Shown here: in pieces, positions 34,132 through 42,829 of the stretch
Position numbering within the stretch: the first letter of the stretch is position 1
Layout: the number at the start of each line of letters is the position of its first letter
From: Pseudomonadales bacterium
GTDB taxonomy: Bacteria > Pseudomonadota > Gammaproteobacteria > Pseudomonadales > Azotimanducaceae
Reading direction: 5' to 3'
Assembly: GCA_041395945.1 (NCBI GenBank)
Contig: JAWKZN010000001.1
Span: 1,922,001 to 1,986,000, forward strand
Length of the DNA stretch: 64,000 nucleotides
Notes under the pieces: generated by a model
Databases searched by the model: none
Seen by the model: only the letters and a program-made list of their open reading frames with translations
What the model was told of the DNA's origin: nothing
Position numbers and translations under genes: made by a program

Positions 34132-35335
34132 GCGCTGGCAGCGGATCATCATCCATGCCGACATGGATGCGTTCTACGCCGCTGTAGAACAATTCGATAA
34201 TCCGCAACTGCGCGGCAAAGCAGTGCTGGTGGGTCCGCGCTCGCGCCGGGGTGTTGTACTCACCGCAAGCTATGAAGCACGCCCTTTCAAGGTCGGCAGC
34301 GCCATGCCCATGGCGCTCGCTCTCGAGCGCTGCCCCCAGGCCATTGTGGTACCGCCCCGGTTCGAGCGTTATGCAGAGGTGTCCAGCCAGGTCATGGCCG
34401 TGTTCCGGGACTTCTCACCGGCGGTGGAGGCTCTGAGCCTGGATGAGGCTTTCCTGGATATGACCGGCAGCGAACATCTCTTCGGCCAGCCTGCCGAGAT
34501 GGGCCAGCGCATCCGGGATGGTGTGCGTGCCGCCACCGGTCTCGAGGTCTCGGTAGGGGTGGCATCGAGCAAATATGTGGCCAAGGTGGCCAGCGGACAC
34601 TGCAAGCCCCGCGGTCTGCTGGTGATTCCCGCAGCCGAGGCCAGAGACTGGCTGGCCGCCCTGCCCGTCTCGCACCTCTGGGGCGCAGGACCGAAAACCC
34701 AGGCCCGACTCACCGCCGCCGGCTATCACCGCATTGGTGATATCGCGAGCGAGGACGTCGACCGCCTGGTTGCCCGGTTCGGGAGCCAGGGCCGGCACTT
34801 CCATGATCTCGCCCAGGCCCGGGATCCGCGCCGGGTCGAAGGTGGACGCCGGGAGCGCAGCCTGGGATCAGAACGTACACTGGCTGTCGATGTGCTCAAT
34901 CCGGCAGACATCGCCTCACATCTGCAACGTTCCGCCGACAGAATCGCCCGGCGGCTGCGCCGCAAGGGCCTGCTTGCAGGAGGCGTACGGGTGCGGCTGA
35001 AAACCACCCGTTTCAAACTTCTCTCCAGACAGTGCACTTTGTCCGAACCAACCGATGTGGCCGGAAACCTCTATACGGCCGGGTTGGAACTGCTCGATCA
35101 GTTCGCCGGTCAGGGGCCCTTCCGGCTGGTCGGTATGGCCGCCCATTCCCTCACCGAAGCGGCGCAACCCACCCAGCTCGACCTGCTCGATGACGGCTCC
35201 CGGCGGAGACTGGAAACCACTCTCGACGCCCTCGCTGCCCGCTTCGGCGAAGGGGCCGTGCGCCGTGCCCGGGATCTTGCGGCGGATACGGTCCTCGATG
35301 CGGTGCCCGACCTGGACGGGGCCAGAGAAGAATGA
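34079..35335 (+). CDS. dinB: DNA polymerase IV (Y-family translesion polymerase)
   Basis: 418 aa from TTG 34079, which has GGGGGG about 6 nt upstream; no ATG, GTG or other TTG exists between it and the catalytic core, though ATGs at 34028 and 34043 are alternatives. Palm residues: Asp28 in IIIHADMDAFYA and Asp122-Glu123 in SLDEAFLD; steric-gate region FYAAVE; thumb helix-hairpin-helix VSHLWGAGPKTQARL; little-finger domain from about 240. It ends TQLDLLDD, a QLDLF-like beta-clamp-binding peptide, before a C-terminal tail of ~40 residues. Performs error-prone bypass synthesis. Sandwiched by coupled small genes on both sides. Confidence 0.94.
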   Translation: MTKIEETSPAAAIPTTPERWQRIIIHADMDAFYAAVEQFDNPQLRGKAVLVGPRSRRGVVLTASYEARPFKVGSAMPMALALERCPQAIVVPPRFERYAEVSSQVMAVFRDFSPAVEALSLDEAFLDMTGSEHLFGQPAEMGQRIRDGVRAATGLEVSVGVASSKYVAKVASGHCKPRGLLVIPAAEARDWLAALPVSHLWGAGPKTQARLTAAGYHRIGDIASEDVDRLVARFGSQGRHFHDLAQARDPRRVEGGRRERSLGSERTLAVDVLNPADIASHLQRSADRIARRLRRKGLLAGGVRVRLKTTRFKLLSRQCTLSEPTDVAGNLYTAGLELLDQFAGQGPFRLVGMAAHSLTEAAQPTQLDLLDDGSRRRLETTLDALAARFGEGAVRRARDLAADTVLDAVPDLDGAREE

Positions 35336-35772
35336 AACTGAAGTGCTGGAACTGCGGACATGATCTGGACGATGTACCGAGGCCGATCAGCCGCCACGAA
35401 CACTGCCGCAAATGTTTCGAAGCACTGCACGCCTGCCGGCAGTGTCGCCACTTCCGCCACGATCTCAACAGCCGCTGCTTTGAGGACCGCGCCGATCCGC
35501 CGATGAACAAGGAAAACGCCAACTTCTGCGATTACTTTCGCCCGGATGGCGGTGCGTTCTCCAGTCGCCGGCCCCGGCGCAGCGAGGCAGCCCATTCACG
35601 CCTGAACAGTCTGTTCGCCTCGGGGGACGACCCGCAGGAGGACTCAGGACAGACCGCGGAAGCACCAACCGATCCGGTAGACGCACCCGCGGAGAAGGAA
35701 GCGCCCGTGTCCCCGAAAACTGCAGAAGAACAGGCCAGAGACCGGCTCGACTCACTTTTTCCGAAACGGTGA
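35332..35772 (+). CDS. Zinc-ribbon protein coupled to dinB
   Basis: 146 aa, ATG overlapping the dinB stop by 4 bases. First 70 residues hold four cysteine pairs: CWNC, CRKC (in HEHCRKCFE), CRQC and a later C...C, which suggests one or two zinc ribbons. The second half is acidic, disordered and ends LDSLFPKR, repeating an internal LNSLF motif. No known domain can be named. Overlap with dinB suggests a role linked to the polymerase or DNA damage, but that is inference from position. Confidence 0.75.
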   Translation: MKLKCWNCGHDLDDVPRPISRHEHCRKCFEALHACRQCRHFRHDLNSRCFEDRADPPMNKENANFCDYFRPDGGAFSSRRPRRSEAAHSRLNSLFASGDDPQEDSGQTAEAPTDPVDAPAEKEAPVSPKTAEEQARDRLDSLFPKR

Positions 35773-35824
35773 CCAATCCAGGTTACCGATTCGCCATCAC
35801 CGGCGCCGGAGGGCAATACCGGCT

Positions 35825-37600
35825 TCAGTCCGGTAAGGTCAGCGCGACCAGTTCGCCGGGAACATCCGGACCACCCACCGCGACCACGATGAACTGCCGG
35901 TCTGCCACGGCATAGCTCATCGGCAGACCGGCGGCACTCGCCGGCAGTTCGATGGTCGCCGCGATCGTGCCCGTTGCCTTGTCATGGATCCGCAGCAGCG
36001 GGTCTCCGAGCCAGCCTTCCCCGGCAATCAGCACGGTGGCCGTGGCCAGCAGAGGTGCCCGGGTGGGTTTGCCTGTACGGGGCAATTCGATACCGGTCAG
36101 GGCCGGGTGGCCGGCAATATCCGCCGGTGTATCGCCGTTCGCCATTGTCCAGCGTATGCGACCACTGGTCATACCGATGGCCGTTATGCTGCCGTAAGGG
36201 GTTTTAGAAGCGGCAACTCACTGACCCTCGGCACGCGTCCCACCATGGAATAGGCAACGTCCGAACCCGGGTCCGGAGCCAGACCGCAGACCGAAGGTGC
36301 GGTCATCGAGCCGACGAACAGCAGCTGCAATTCGGGGTCGTAGGCACCGCCTTCCCAGTTGGCACCACCTACACTGCCCGGCAGAACCAGAGTACCGCGT
36401 GTTCCATCCGCTGCATCGGCAAGCGAAGGCGGTGCGAACAGCGTCCCGAGCCTGAGATCCTGAACCTGAAGCAGGGCTTCTGCCCGCAATTCCGGCGTGA
36501 AGTCGATGAGGTCCGCTTCGCTGACACCCTGACGATCGAAGGGTTCCGGCAATGTCGGGATCGGCTGGGTCGGCGATGTGCGCTCACCGGGGACATCTGA
36601 CTGGGGCACCGGCTGCTCCCTGATCGGCCACAGCGGTTCCCCGCTGCGGCGGTCGAAGACGTAGGTGAACGCCTGCTTGGTGAGCTGCGCGGCCGCCGGT
36701 ATGGTTTTTCCTGCCCGTCTGATATCCATGAGGATGGGTGCAGCCGGATTGTCCCGATCCCAGATGTCGTGATGCACGATCTGGTAGTGCCACACCCTGC
36801 GACCCGTGGCGGCATGCAGCGCCACCAGGCTGGTGGAGTAGAGATTGTCACCTGGTCGATGACCACCATAGATGTCGCTGGTCGCTGCTTCGATCGGCAG
36901 ATAGACCAGCCCGCGCTCGAGATCGGCTGACATGGTGGTCCACACCGCCGCATTGCACGTGTAGCGCCAGCTGTCCTGCTCCCAGACCCGGTTCGCCGCT
37001 GCGGGGAATCGTGTTGAAACGCCACAGCTGGCGTCCTGTGCGGACATCAAAACCCCGCACGTGTCCCGGTACATTCTGCTCCGATCGCGGCCGCATGCCG
37101 ACATCGAGTGCCAGCAGGTGGCAGGCGTGGGTGACCACGAGCAGGCGGTTGTCTCCTCTGCCGTCACTCCACCAGGCCACACCGCGTCCGGAGTTCCGCC
37201 GTGGAGCCGAAGCAACCCGCTCGCCTTCGTCAAAGCGGTAGGTCCACAACGTTTCGCCGCTCGCCGCATCGATGGCGACGACTGCCCGTTGCAATCCAGC
37301 AGTGGCGTACAGCACACCCGCCACCATAATCGGTGTGGTGATGTACTTGTACTCCGGCACGGGTCCGAAGTTTCTCGCGCTTCAGCGCCAGACGATCTCG
37401 AGTTCGGCTGCGTTGTCCGTGGTGATCTGAGACAGTGGCGTGTAGCGTCGGGCGCCTGGATCACCACCGTGATAGCGCCATTCAGAATCGACCCATCCTG
37501 CTGCCGGTGTTTGTGCAGAGGGTGCTGCAGCTGTTGCGGTTTCCGCCAGAATCGAGCAGCAGAGCACCGCCAGCACGCCTGCGAGCGCAGGTTCTTTCAA
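35825..37600 (-). pseudogene. Decayed PQQ-dependent dehydrogenase (quinoprotein, glucose/alcohol dehydrogenase-like)
   Basis: Reading down the minus strand, homology to eight-bladed quinoproteins is continuous but the frame is not. (1) TTG 37600 opens a signal peptide and SEWRYHGGDPGARRYTPL; a TGA at 37382-37384 replaces the Trp in EIVWR-W. (2) The same frame resumes (NFGPVPEYKYITTP...FDVRTGRQLW) until about 37000, where a small deletion shifts to WEQDSWRYTCNAAVW. (3) One C is missing in a C-run near 36195, shifting from PLLKP to PYGSITAI; the last part (35825-36172) ends at TLPD without a cytochrome c domain. The intact paralogue at 47625-49829 shows what the missing joints look like. Overlaps the aminotransferase stop (TTGA). 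Confidence 0.88.
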
Positions 37601-38913
37601 GCGGCCGCCACCTCCGGCAATACCCGGCGCAGTGCGTCCGTCAGCGCATCGATATGTGACCGGGTGGTGGTGGTCGCCAGGCAGCCGATGCAGGCCGTCC
37701 CGAGGAACATCCCCTCGCCGATCAGCCGGCTGCGCAGGCGATTGATGGCACTCTGTTCCCGGGCATCGAGGGCGCCGTCCTGCACCGTCACCAGCGGCCG
37801 CTGGTGGAGATGAATTTTGAACATGGATCCCCGGCCGCTGATCTGACCCGCTATGCCGAGTTCGCTGAAGACGGCGGAGAGTTGCGCACGCGTCACCGCA
37901 CCGAGTGCGTTGAGTTTTTCGAAAGCTGCCGGCGTCATATCCCGCATCGCCGCCAGCCCGGCGACCATGGTGATTGGATTGGCATTGAAGGTGCCGCCGT
38001 GGGGCAGCGGAGTGATCCCATCCGGGCCGGTTTCGAACACGCTCATCACTTCGGCGCGACCGGCCACGGCACCCACCGGGAAACCGCCACCGATGATCTT
38101 ACCCAGGGCAGTGATGTCCGGTGTCACACCGAGCACACCCTGACTGCCCGAGTAGCCAAGCCGGAAGCTCACTACCTCATCGAACATGAGCAGGGTACCG
38201 TGTTCGCGCGCCATCTTCGCGAGGGTGGCGACATAGTCGTCCTGCACCAGATTGCTGCCGAGTCGCATCGGCAGGGTATCGATCATGATGCAGGCCAGCT
38301 CACCCGCATGACGTTCGAGAATGCGCTGGGTGTGCTGGGGCTCATTGAAGGGGATCACCACCACCTCGCCCAGGGCAGACGCTGGTGTGCCGCGACTGTA
38401 AGCCTTGGATACCGGATCTTCCGCTTTCCAGTCCTCCGGGCCCGTAGAAAGGCTCACTTCCGCATAGTCGTAAGAGCCGTGGTAGAAACCATCGCACTTG
38501 GCTATCTTGCCGCGGCCGGTAAAGGCGCGCGCAGCCTTGATGGCGTTCATCACCGCCTCGCTGCCGGAGTTCATGAAGCGGATTCGATCGAAGCCGGGTA
38601 CCCGCTCACAGAGCAGTTCAGCCAGTTCCAGCTCGGACTCATGACAGAAAGAGAAGGCGGTGCCCTGAGCCGCCTGCCTGCGCACCGCCTCGGTGATGGG
38701 TCCGTAGGAGTGACCGTGAATCAGCGAGGTGTAGTTGTTGATGAAGTCGATCAGCCGATTCCCATCCACATCGACAACTTCGGAGCCCTGGGCGGACTGC
38801 AGGTAGAGCGTGTAAGGATCGGTGCGGATGGTGCTGCGGCTGCCGCCGCCGGCCAGGACGCTCTTTGCGCGTGCATTGAGCGCCGCCGACCGCGATGCCG
38901 GGTCTGGAAACAT
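37597..38913 (-). CDS. Class III PLP-dependent aminotransferase (glutamate-1-semialdehyde aminomutase-like)
   Basis: 438 aa from ATG 38913; an ATG at 38919 directly abuts GAGGGG, whereas 38913 has 6-nt spacing. Fold-type I features: MNSGSEAVMNAIKAAR (cofactor phosphate loop), CDGFYHGSYD, LLMFDEVVSFR (Asp to the pyridine N) and ITALGKIIGGGFPVGA with the Schiff-base Lys. The pattern is HemL-like, but hemL paralogues of this kind act on other amines. It sits in an operon directly ahead of a dead quinoprotein gene, suggesting an amine/alcohol catabolic unit that has lost a step. Confidence 0.88.
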   Translation of the reverse strand: MFPDPASRSAALNARAKSVLAGGGSRSTIRTDPYTLYLQSAQGSEVVDVDGNRLIDFINNYTSLIHGHSYGPITEAVRRQAAQGTAFSFCHESELELAELLCERVPGFDRIRFMNSGSEAVMNAIKAARAFTGRGKIAKCDGFYHGSYDYAEVSLSTGPEDWKAEDPVSKAYSRGTPASALGEVVVIPFNEPQHTQRILERHAGELACIMIDTLPMRLGSNLVQDDYVATLAKMAREHGTLLMFDEVVSFRLGYSGSQGVLGVTPDITALGKIIGGGFPVGAVAGRAEVMSVFETGPDGITPLPHGGTFNANPITMVAGLAAMRDMTPAAFEKLNALGAVTRAQLSAVFSELGIAGQISGRGSMFKIHLHQRPLVTVQDGALDAREQSAINRLRSRLIGEGMFLGTACIGCLATTTTRSHIDALTDALRRVLPEVAAA

Positions 38914-38998
38914 CCTCATCCCCTCATTCGTATCCCGACCCGCATCATACTGGAGTTTGCGGGCCCCGGCCGACCCCCGCCAGGGCCGGCCACCCGAC

Positions 38999-40249
38999 CT
39001 ACAGGGTGAGGGTCGCCATCAGCCAGAACTTGGTGACATCGTCAATTCCGCTCTTGCCACTGAAATCCGCAAAGAACAGATCGCCCCGGAAACGGCCATT
39101 GAATTTATAGCCGAACTGGACATCAATCTCGCTGCCGAAGCTTGCACTGCCGGATTCCGCATCGAAATCGTGATACCGGGCGTCGATCAGAAAGTCACCG
39201 GGGGTGGCTTTGAATTTCAGATAGCGATCGTCAAGCCCGGCAGCCGGTGTGGTCAGAAACACATCCGCCCAGCCGTTAAAGGCATGCCCCGTGGCCAGCG
39301 GTGTCTGGAAAGCCTCATTGAGAATCGATGAGTCATCGCCACTCAATACCTCCCAGCCCAGGCCGATGTCGTAGATGCCGAAGACCGCCCCGACATCGAT
39401 GAGCCAGTACTCGGCACTGATATCCGCAGGATTATTGCTGACATCCTTCTGACTCGCGAATTCGAGCGCATAGCGGATCTTCAGGTCATCGTTGACCCCC
39501 TGGGAGCCGGTAAAGCGGGCACCCACCGAGCCACTGGAGAAACCGGGTCGGTCCTCACTGTCAAAGTGATAGTAGTAGCCGACCAGCCTGCCGAATGGGG
39601 TATCCCCGCCGGCGTTGATGAAATAGGTGCCATCCTGTTCGTCTTTGCCTGCGGACACCTTCTCTCCGAAAATCCGCCGAACCGCATCCACATAGACGAC
39701 GGAGGCCTGGAAGTGCTCGGTACTCCAGTTGCCGAGAACGGCGTCGAAGGTCTGCTCCTGCTGGCGCCAGCCGACACCACCCACGAAGCGCTGATTGTCG
39801 AAGTTGATCCGCTGACGGCCGAGCCGCAGGTAGGCATCGTCGATGCCGTTGTAGTCCACGTAACCCTGATTGAGCTCGGTGCCTTTCGGGTCGGCAACCA
39901 CCGGGTACTCCGTGCGACTGGGCGTGTTACCGGCTCCGGCATTGAAATCATCCCAGATGACCTCACGGACGTCGTCGAACTCGATCAGAAAATCGAAGTC
40001 ACGGTACTCGCCGGACTGCAGTGTCAGGCGCGTCCTCAGGGTCGAGGCGTCGGCGTCTTCGTCGAAACTCTCCTGGTCGACGAACTCATAGCGGTAGCGG
40101 AACGAAAGGTCCAGCTTGCCACCGGTCAGGAGGTTGCCCACGTCGTCGGTAGATCCGGCGGCGGACCCCTCTGCAGCCTGAGCAGGAGCCTGCGCCACAC
40201 CCAGAACAAACGAGAGCAGCACGGTTACTGCTAAAATTTCCAGTTTCAT
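38999..40249 (-). CDS. Outer-membrane beta-barrel porin (alginate-export/OprO-like)
   Basis: 416 aa. Signal peptide 1-25 (cleavage after APAQA) then alternating-residue strands typical of a 16-18-strand barrel: LDLSFRYRYEFVDQ, LRTRLTLQSGEYRDFDFLIEF, RLGRQRINFDNQRFVGGVGWRQQEQTFD and a C-terminal aromatic-rich KFWLMATLTL. The QRI-F-NQRF-GGVGWRQ-QTFDA stretch is what alginate-export-family porins show. Probably passive uptake of an anionic or sugar compound. Divergent from the TonB receptor across a 264-bp region with an inverted repeat pair. Confidence 0.83.
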   Translation of the reverse strand: MKLEILAVTVLLSFVLGVAQAPAQAAEGSAAGSTDDVGNLLTGGKLDLSFRYRYEFVDQESFDEDADASTLRTRLTLQSGEYRDFDFLIEFDDVREVIWDDFNAGAGNTPSRTEYPVVADPKGTELNQGYVDYNGIDDAYLRLGRQRINFDNQRFVGGVGWRQQEQTFDAVLGNWSTEHFQASVVYVDAVRRIFGEKVSAGKDEQDGTYFINAGGDTPFGRLVGYYYHFDSEDRPGFSSGSVGARFTGSQGVNDDLKIRYALEFASQKDVSNNPADISAEYWLIDVGAVFGIYDIGLGWEVLSGDDSSILNEAFQTPLATGHAFNGWADVFLTTPAAGLDDRYLKFKATPGDFLIDARYHDFDAESGSASFGSEIDVQFGYKFNGRFRGDLFFADFSGKSGIDDVTKFWLMATLTL

Positions 40250-40279
40250 CTAACCTGTCCCCATAGCCATTGAAAAATG

Positions 40280-40400
40280 CGGGTAATCCCGGCGTTGTTT
40301 TTCCAGACTCTGTTCGGGTACCCACGTTGCCTTGAACGCAACCCGCGAGCGGAGGTCCGGGAGGCGCAGTCTACGACAGGTCGTTCTGGTGGATTACCCG
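40280..40400. promoter_or_regulatory. Paired inverted 10-mers in the porin/TonB-receptor divergent region
   Basis: CGGGTAATCC (40280-40289) and its exact reverse complement GGATTACCCG (40391-40400) flank most of the intergenic space, 31 bp from the porin start and 114 bp before the receptor start. Such symmetric placement suits a shared regulator binding both promoters or looping; no regulator gene is adjacent. Confidence 0.4.
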
Positions 40401-40513
40401 TGTTAACCGCGGGATCAACTAGTGGGATTCACTGAGTGAGGGTCCATCGGGCATCAGTGAAACTGTGCGCGCGAAAAAGACATCAAAGAACAGCTAACGG
40501 GACATTTCGATCC

Positions 40514-42748
40514 ATGCTCAGAGACGCCTCGCGCGACCTGTTTACAGGTGCTCTCACCGGTGGGTGTCTGCTGATGGTCCTTACCTGGCCCGCACAGGTC
40601 GTGGCTGCTCAATCCTTCAGCAGCGAGCCCATCGAAGAAGTCCTTGTCGTCGGCGCGCGCCTGCCGCGACCGGCCCAGGATGTTGTCGGGAAGTTCGATG
40701 TAATCACCCACGAGACGCTCCTGAATGAGATGGCAGGCAGCCTTTCGGACGTCACCCGCTATACGCCCGGGATCAGTGTCGCCACGGCTGACACCCGGTT
40801 CGGAGAAACCGAGTTCACCATCCGCGGCCTGTCGGGTAATCGGGTTGCCAGCCTCATCGATGGCGTTCCGGTACCTGACCAGTTCGATATCGGTTCCTTT
40901 GCCAACGCTGGCCAGGATTTCCTCGTTGTGGATGCCGTCTCCCGCATCGAGATCCTGCGCGGACCTGCCTCTACCCTCTTCGGTAATGACGCGCTGGGCG
41001 GAGTCGTCGCCATTGTCACCCGTGATCCCGAGGAATATCTCACCCACTCACGACACCACATCGGCGGCTCCGCGACTTACAGCGGAAGGGACGATGCCAC
41101 CGGGCTCAACGGGTCCTTCGCGCTCGGCAATCGTATCGGTGAAGGTGAGCTGGCCGGGGTGGTCCACGTCTCCGGAAAAGAGGGACACGAGAGTGATCGC
41201 AGCGCACTGTCCGACTCCGATCTCGAGCCGGACGCCCAGGACCGGCAGCAGCAGTCCCTGTTCAGCAAACTCGCCTACACCCTGCCATCGGGCAACCGGC
41301 TGCGGCTGGACCTGTCCTGGTTCGATGAATCCGTGGATACGGATGTGGTCAGCGTGCTCGGCTACGGCCGGCAATTCCGCAGCACCACGAGCATCGTCGG
41401 TGACGACAGCCGCAGACGCTACGCGGCAACTGCAGGCTACGAGTTCGAGACGGATTACACCTGGCTCGATCAGGGGCAGCTCAACGTCTACTGGCAGGAC
41501 GTTGCAGTTGAACAGCGCACGATCGAACAGCGACTCAATCTGAGTCCACCGGTCCAGAACGAAAGAGAGTTCCGCTACGACACCACGACCTGGGGTTTGA
41601 GTTCGGATCTCGAAAGCAGCTTTTCCAGCGTTTTGTTCAGTACCAGTGTCGAACACCGCATCGGCTGGGGGATGAACCTGCAACGCAGCGACATCACCGA
41701 GCAGCGCGACGGACGCATCGTCAATCTGCAGACCGGTACATTCAGCAACAACCTGCTCGGAGAAGTGATGCCGGTTCGTGACTTCCCGAATTCCTCGGTG
41801 AACGAACTGGCCCTCTACGTGCATGACGAGATCGCCATCGGCAACGTCACAGTGATTCCCGGTCTGCGCTACCAGACCTACGATCTGGATGCGGATGCGG
41901 ACGCCGTGTATCGGGCAGACAATCCGAACACAGGGGTGATCGATGCCTCCGATGACTCCCTGTCTCCGAAGCTGGGCCTGCTGTGGCATATCCGCTCGGA
42001 CACCCGGGCTTACCTGCAGTATGCACATGGCTTCCGGGCGCCACCCTTCGAAGACGTCAACATCGGCTTCGACATTCCGCTGTTCAACTATCGCGCACTG
42101 CCGAATCCGGATCTGAAGTCAGAGACTTCGGATGGCTTTGAAATCGGTCTGACGCTGGATCGAGACAGCTACCGGGTCAACCTGGCCCTGTTCGGCGTCG
42201 ACTATGACGACCTTATCGAAACCCGGGTCAATCTCGGCCGTGATCCGGACACCGGCGCGCTGCTTTTCCAGTCACGCAACATCGACAGCGCACGCGTCTA
42301 CGGCGCTGAAGTAAATTTCAACGCCACCCTCGAGCGCTGGGTGACCGGGCTCACCGTCGATCTCGCGGCGAGCTGGACTCGGGGGGACAACCGCACGACC
42401 GACGAACCGCTCAACACCGTCGATCCTCTCGAAGTCATCGCTGCCCTCACCTGGCAGCCCGTCGAGCGCTGGCGCCTGTCTCTCATCACCACCGCCGTCG
42501 CCGCACAGGACCGGGTAGACGCCAGCCAGGTCGACCTCTACACAACAGACGGTTTCACCATTGTCGATCTGACCGGCAGTTTCCGTTTCAGCGAAACCAT
42601 CCGCATCGATGCCGGTCTGTTCAACGCCTTTGATGAAACCTACTGGCGCTGGTCTTCGGTCCGGAACCGGAGCAGCGACGATCCGATGATTGATTACCTG
42701 TCCGCACCTGGCCGATACGCCAGCGTATCGCTGCGTGTGGACCTGTAA
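40514..42748 (+). CDS. TonB-dependent outer-membrane receptor
   Basis: 744 aa from ATG 40514; the frame is open from 40436 but the 40514 start gives a normal signal peptide (LFTGALTGGCLLMVLTWPAQVVAAQ). TonB box-like EEVLVVGARLP, plug domain with LSDVTRYTPGISV, FTIRGLSGNRVASLIDGVPV and RIEILRGPASTLFGNDALGGVVAI, then a 22-strand barrel ending in an aromatic/hydrophobic strand (YASVSLRVDL). Plug and barrel resemble heme/siderophore or vitamin receptors. Located 81 bp before nirS on the same strand; possible role in metal or heme supply to it is inference. Confidence 0.92.
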   Translation: MLRDASRDLFTGALTGGCLLMVLTWPAQVVAAQSFSSEPIEEVLVVGARLPRPAQDVVGKFDVITHETLLNEMAGSLSDVTRYTPGISVATADTRFGETEFTIRGLSGNRVASLIDGVPVPDQFDIGSFANAGQDFLVVDAVSRIEILRGPASTLFGNDALGGVVAIVTRDPEEYLTHSRHHIGGSATYSGRDDATGLNGSFALGNRIGEGELAGVVHVSGKEGHESDRSALSDSDLEPDAQDRQQQSLFSKLAYTLPSGNRLRLDLSWFDESVDTDVVSVLGYGRQFRSTTSIVGDDSRRRYAATAGYEFETDYTWLDQGQLNVYWQDVAVEQRTIEQRLNLSPPVQNEREFRYDTTTWGLSSDLESSFSSVLFSTSVEHRIGWGMNLQRSDITEQRDGRIVNLQTGTFSNNLLGEVMPVRDFPNSSVNELALYVHDEIAIGNVTVIPGLRYQTYDLDADADAVYRADNPNTGVIDASDDSLSPKLGLLWHIRSDTRAYLQYAHGFRAPPFEDVNIGFDIPLFNYRALPNPDLKSETSDGFEIGLTLDRDSYRVNLALFGVDYDDLIETRVNLGRDPDTGALLFQSRNIDSARVYGAEVNFNATLERWVTGLTVDLAASWTRGDNRTTDEPLNTVDPLEVIAALTWQPVERWRLSLITTAVAAQDRVDASQVDLYTTDGFTIVDLTGSFRFSETIRIDAGLFNAFDETYWRWSSVRNRSSDDPMIDYLSAPGRYASVSLRVDL

Positions 42749-42780
42749 AACTGAAGTCCAATGAAACGGACTCACTCAAC

Positions 42781-42804
42781 GTTGCGCCTGCTGAAGGCTG
42801 CAAC
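42781..42804 (+). promoter_or_regulatory. Inverted repeat in the nirS leader
   Basis: GTTGC (42781-42785) pairs with GCAAC (42800-42804), with inner CCT/AGG pairing around GCTGA. It lies between the TonB-receptor stop and the nirS Shine-Dalgarno (AAGGGGA), 25 nt before the ATG. It could be an operator or an mRNA hairpin; it does not match the FNR/DNR consensus. Confidence 0.35.
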
Positions 42805-42829
42805 CCGAATGTCTAAGGGGAACTGAAAA

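Noticed and set aside
33730..34164. Minus-strand open frame of 144 codons upstream of dinB.
   Set aside because: Shadow of the small Cys-rich gene and the dinB start; no Shine-Dalgarno or family pattern.
37382..37384. Second in-frame TGA, in the quinoprotein remnant, considered as another selenocysteine codon.
   Set aside because: The position is a conserved tryptophan, not a redox cysteine, and two frameshifts elsewhere mark the locus as decayed.
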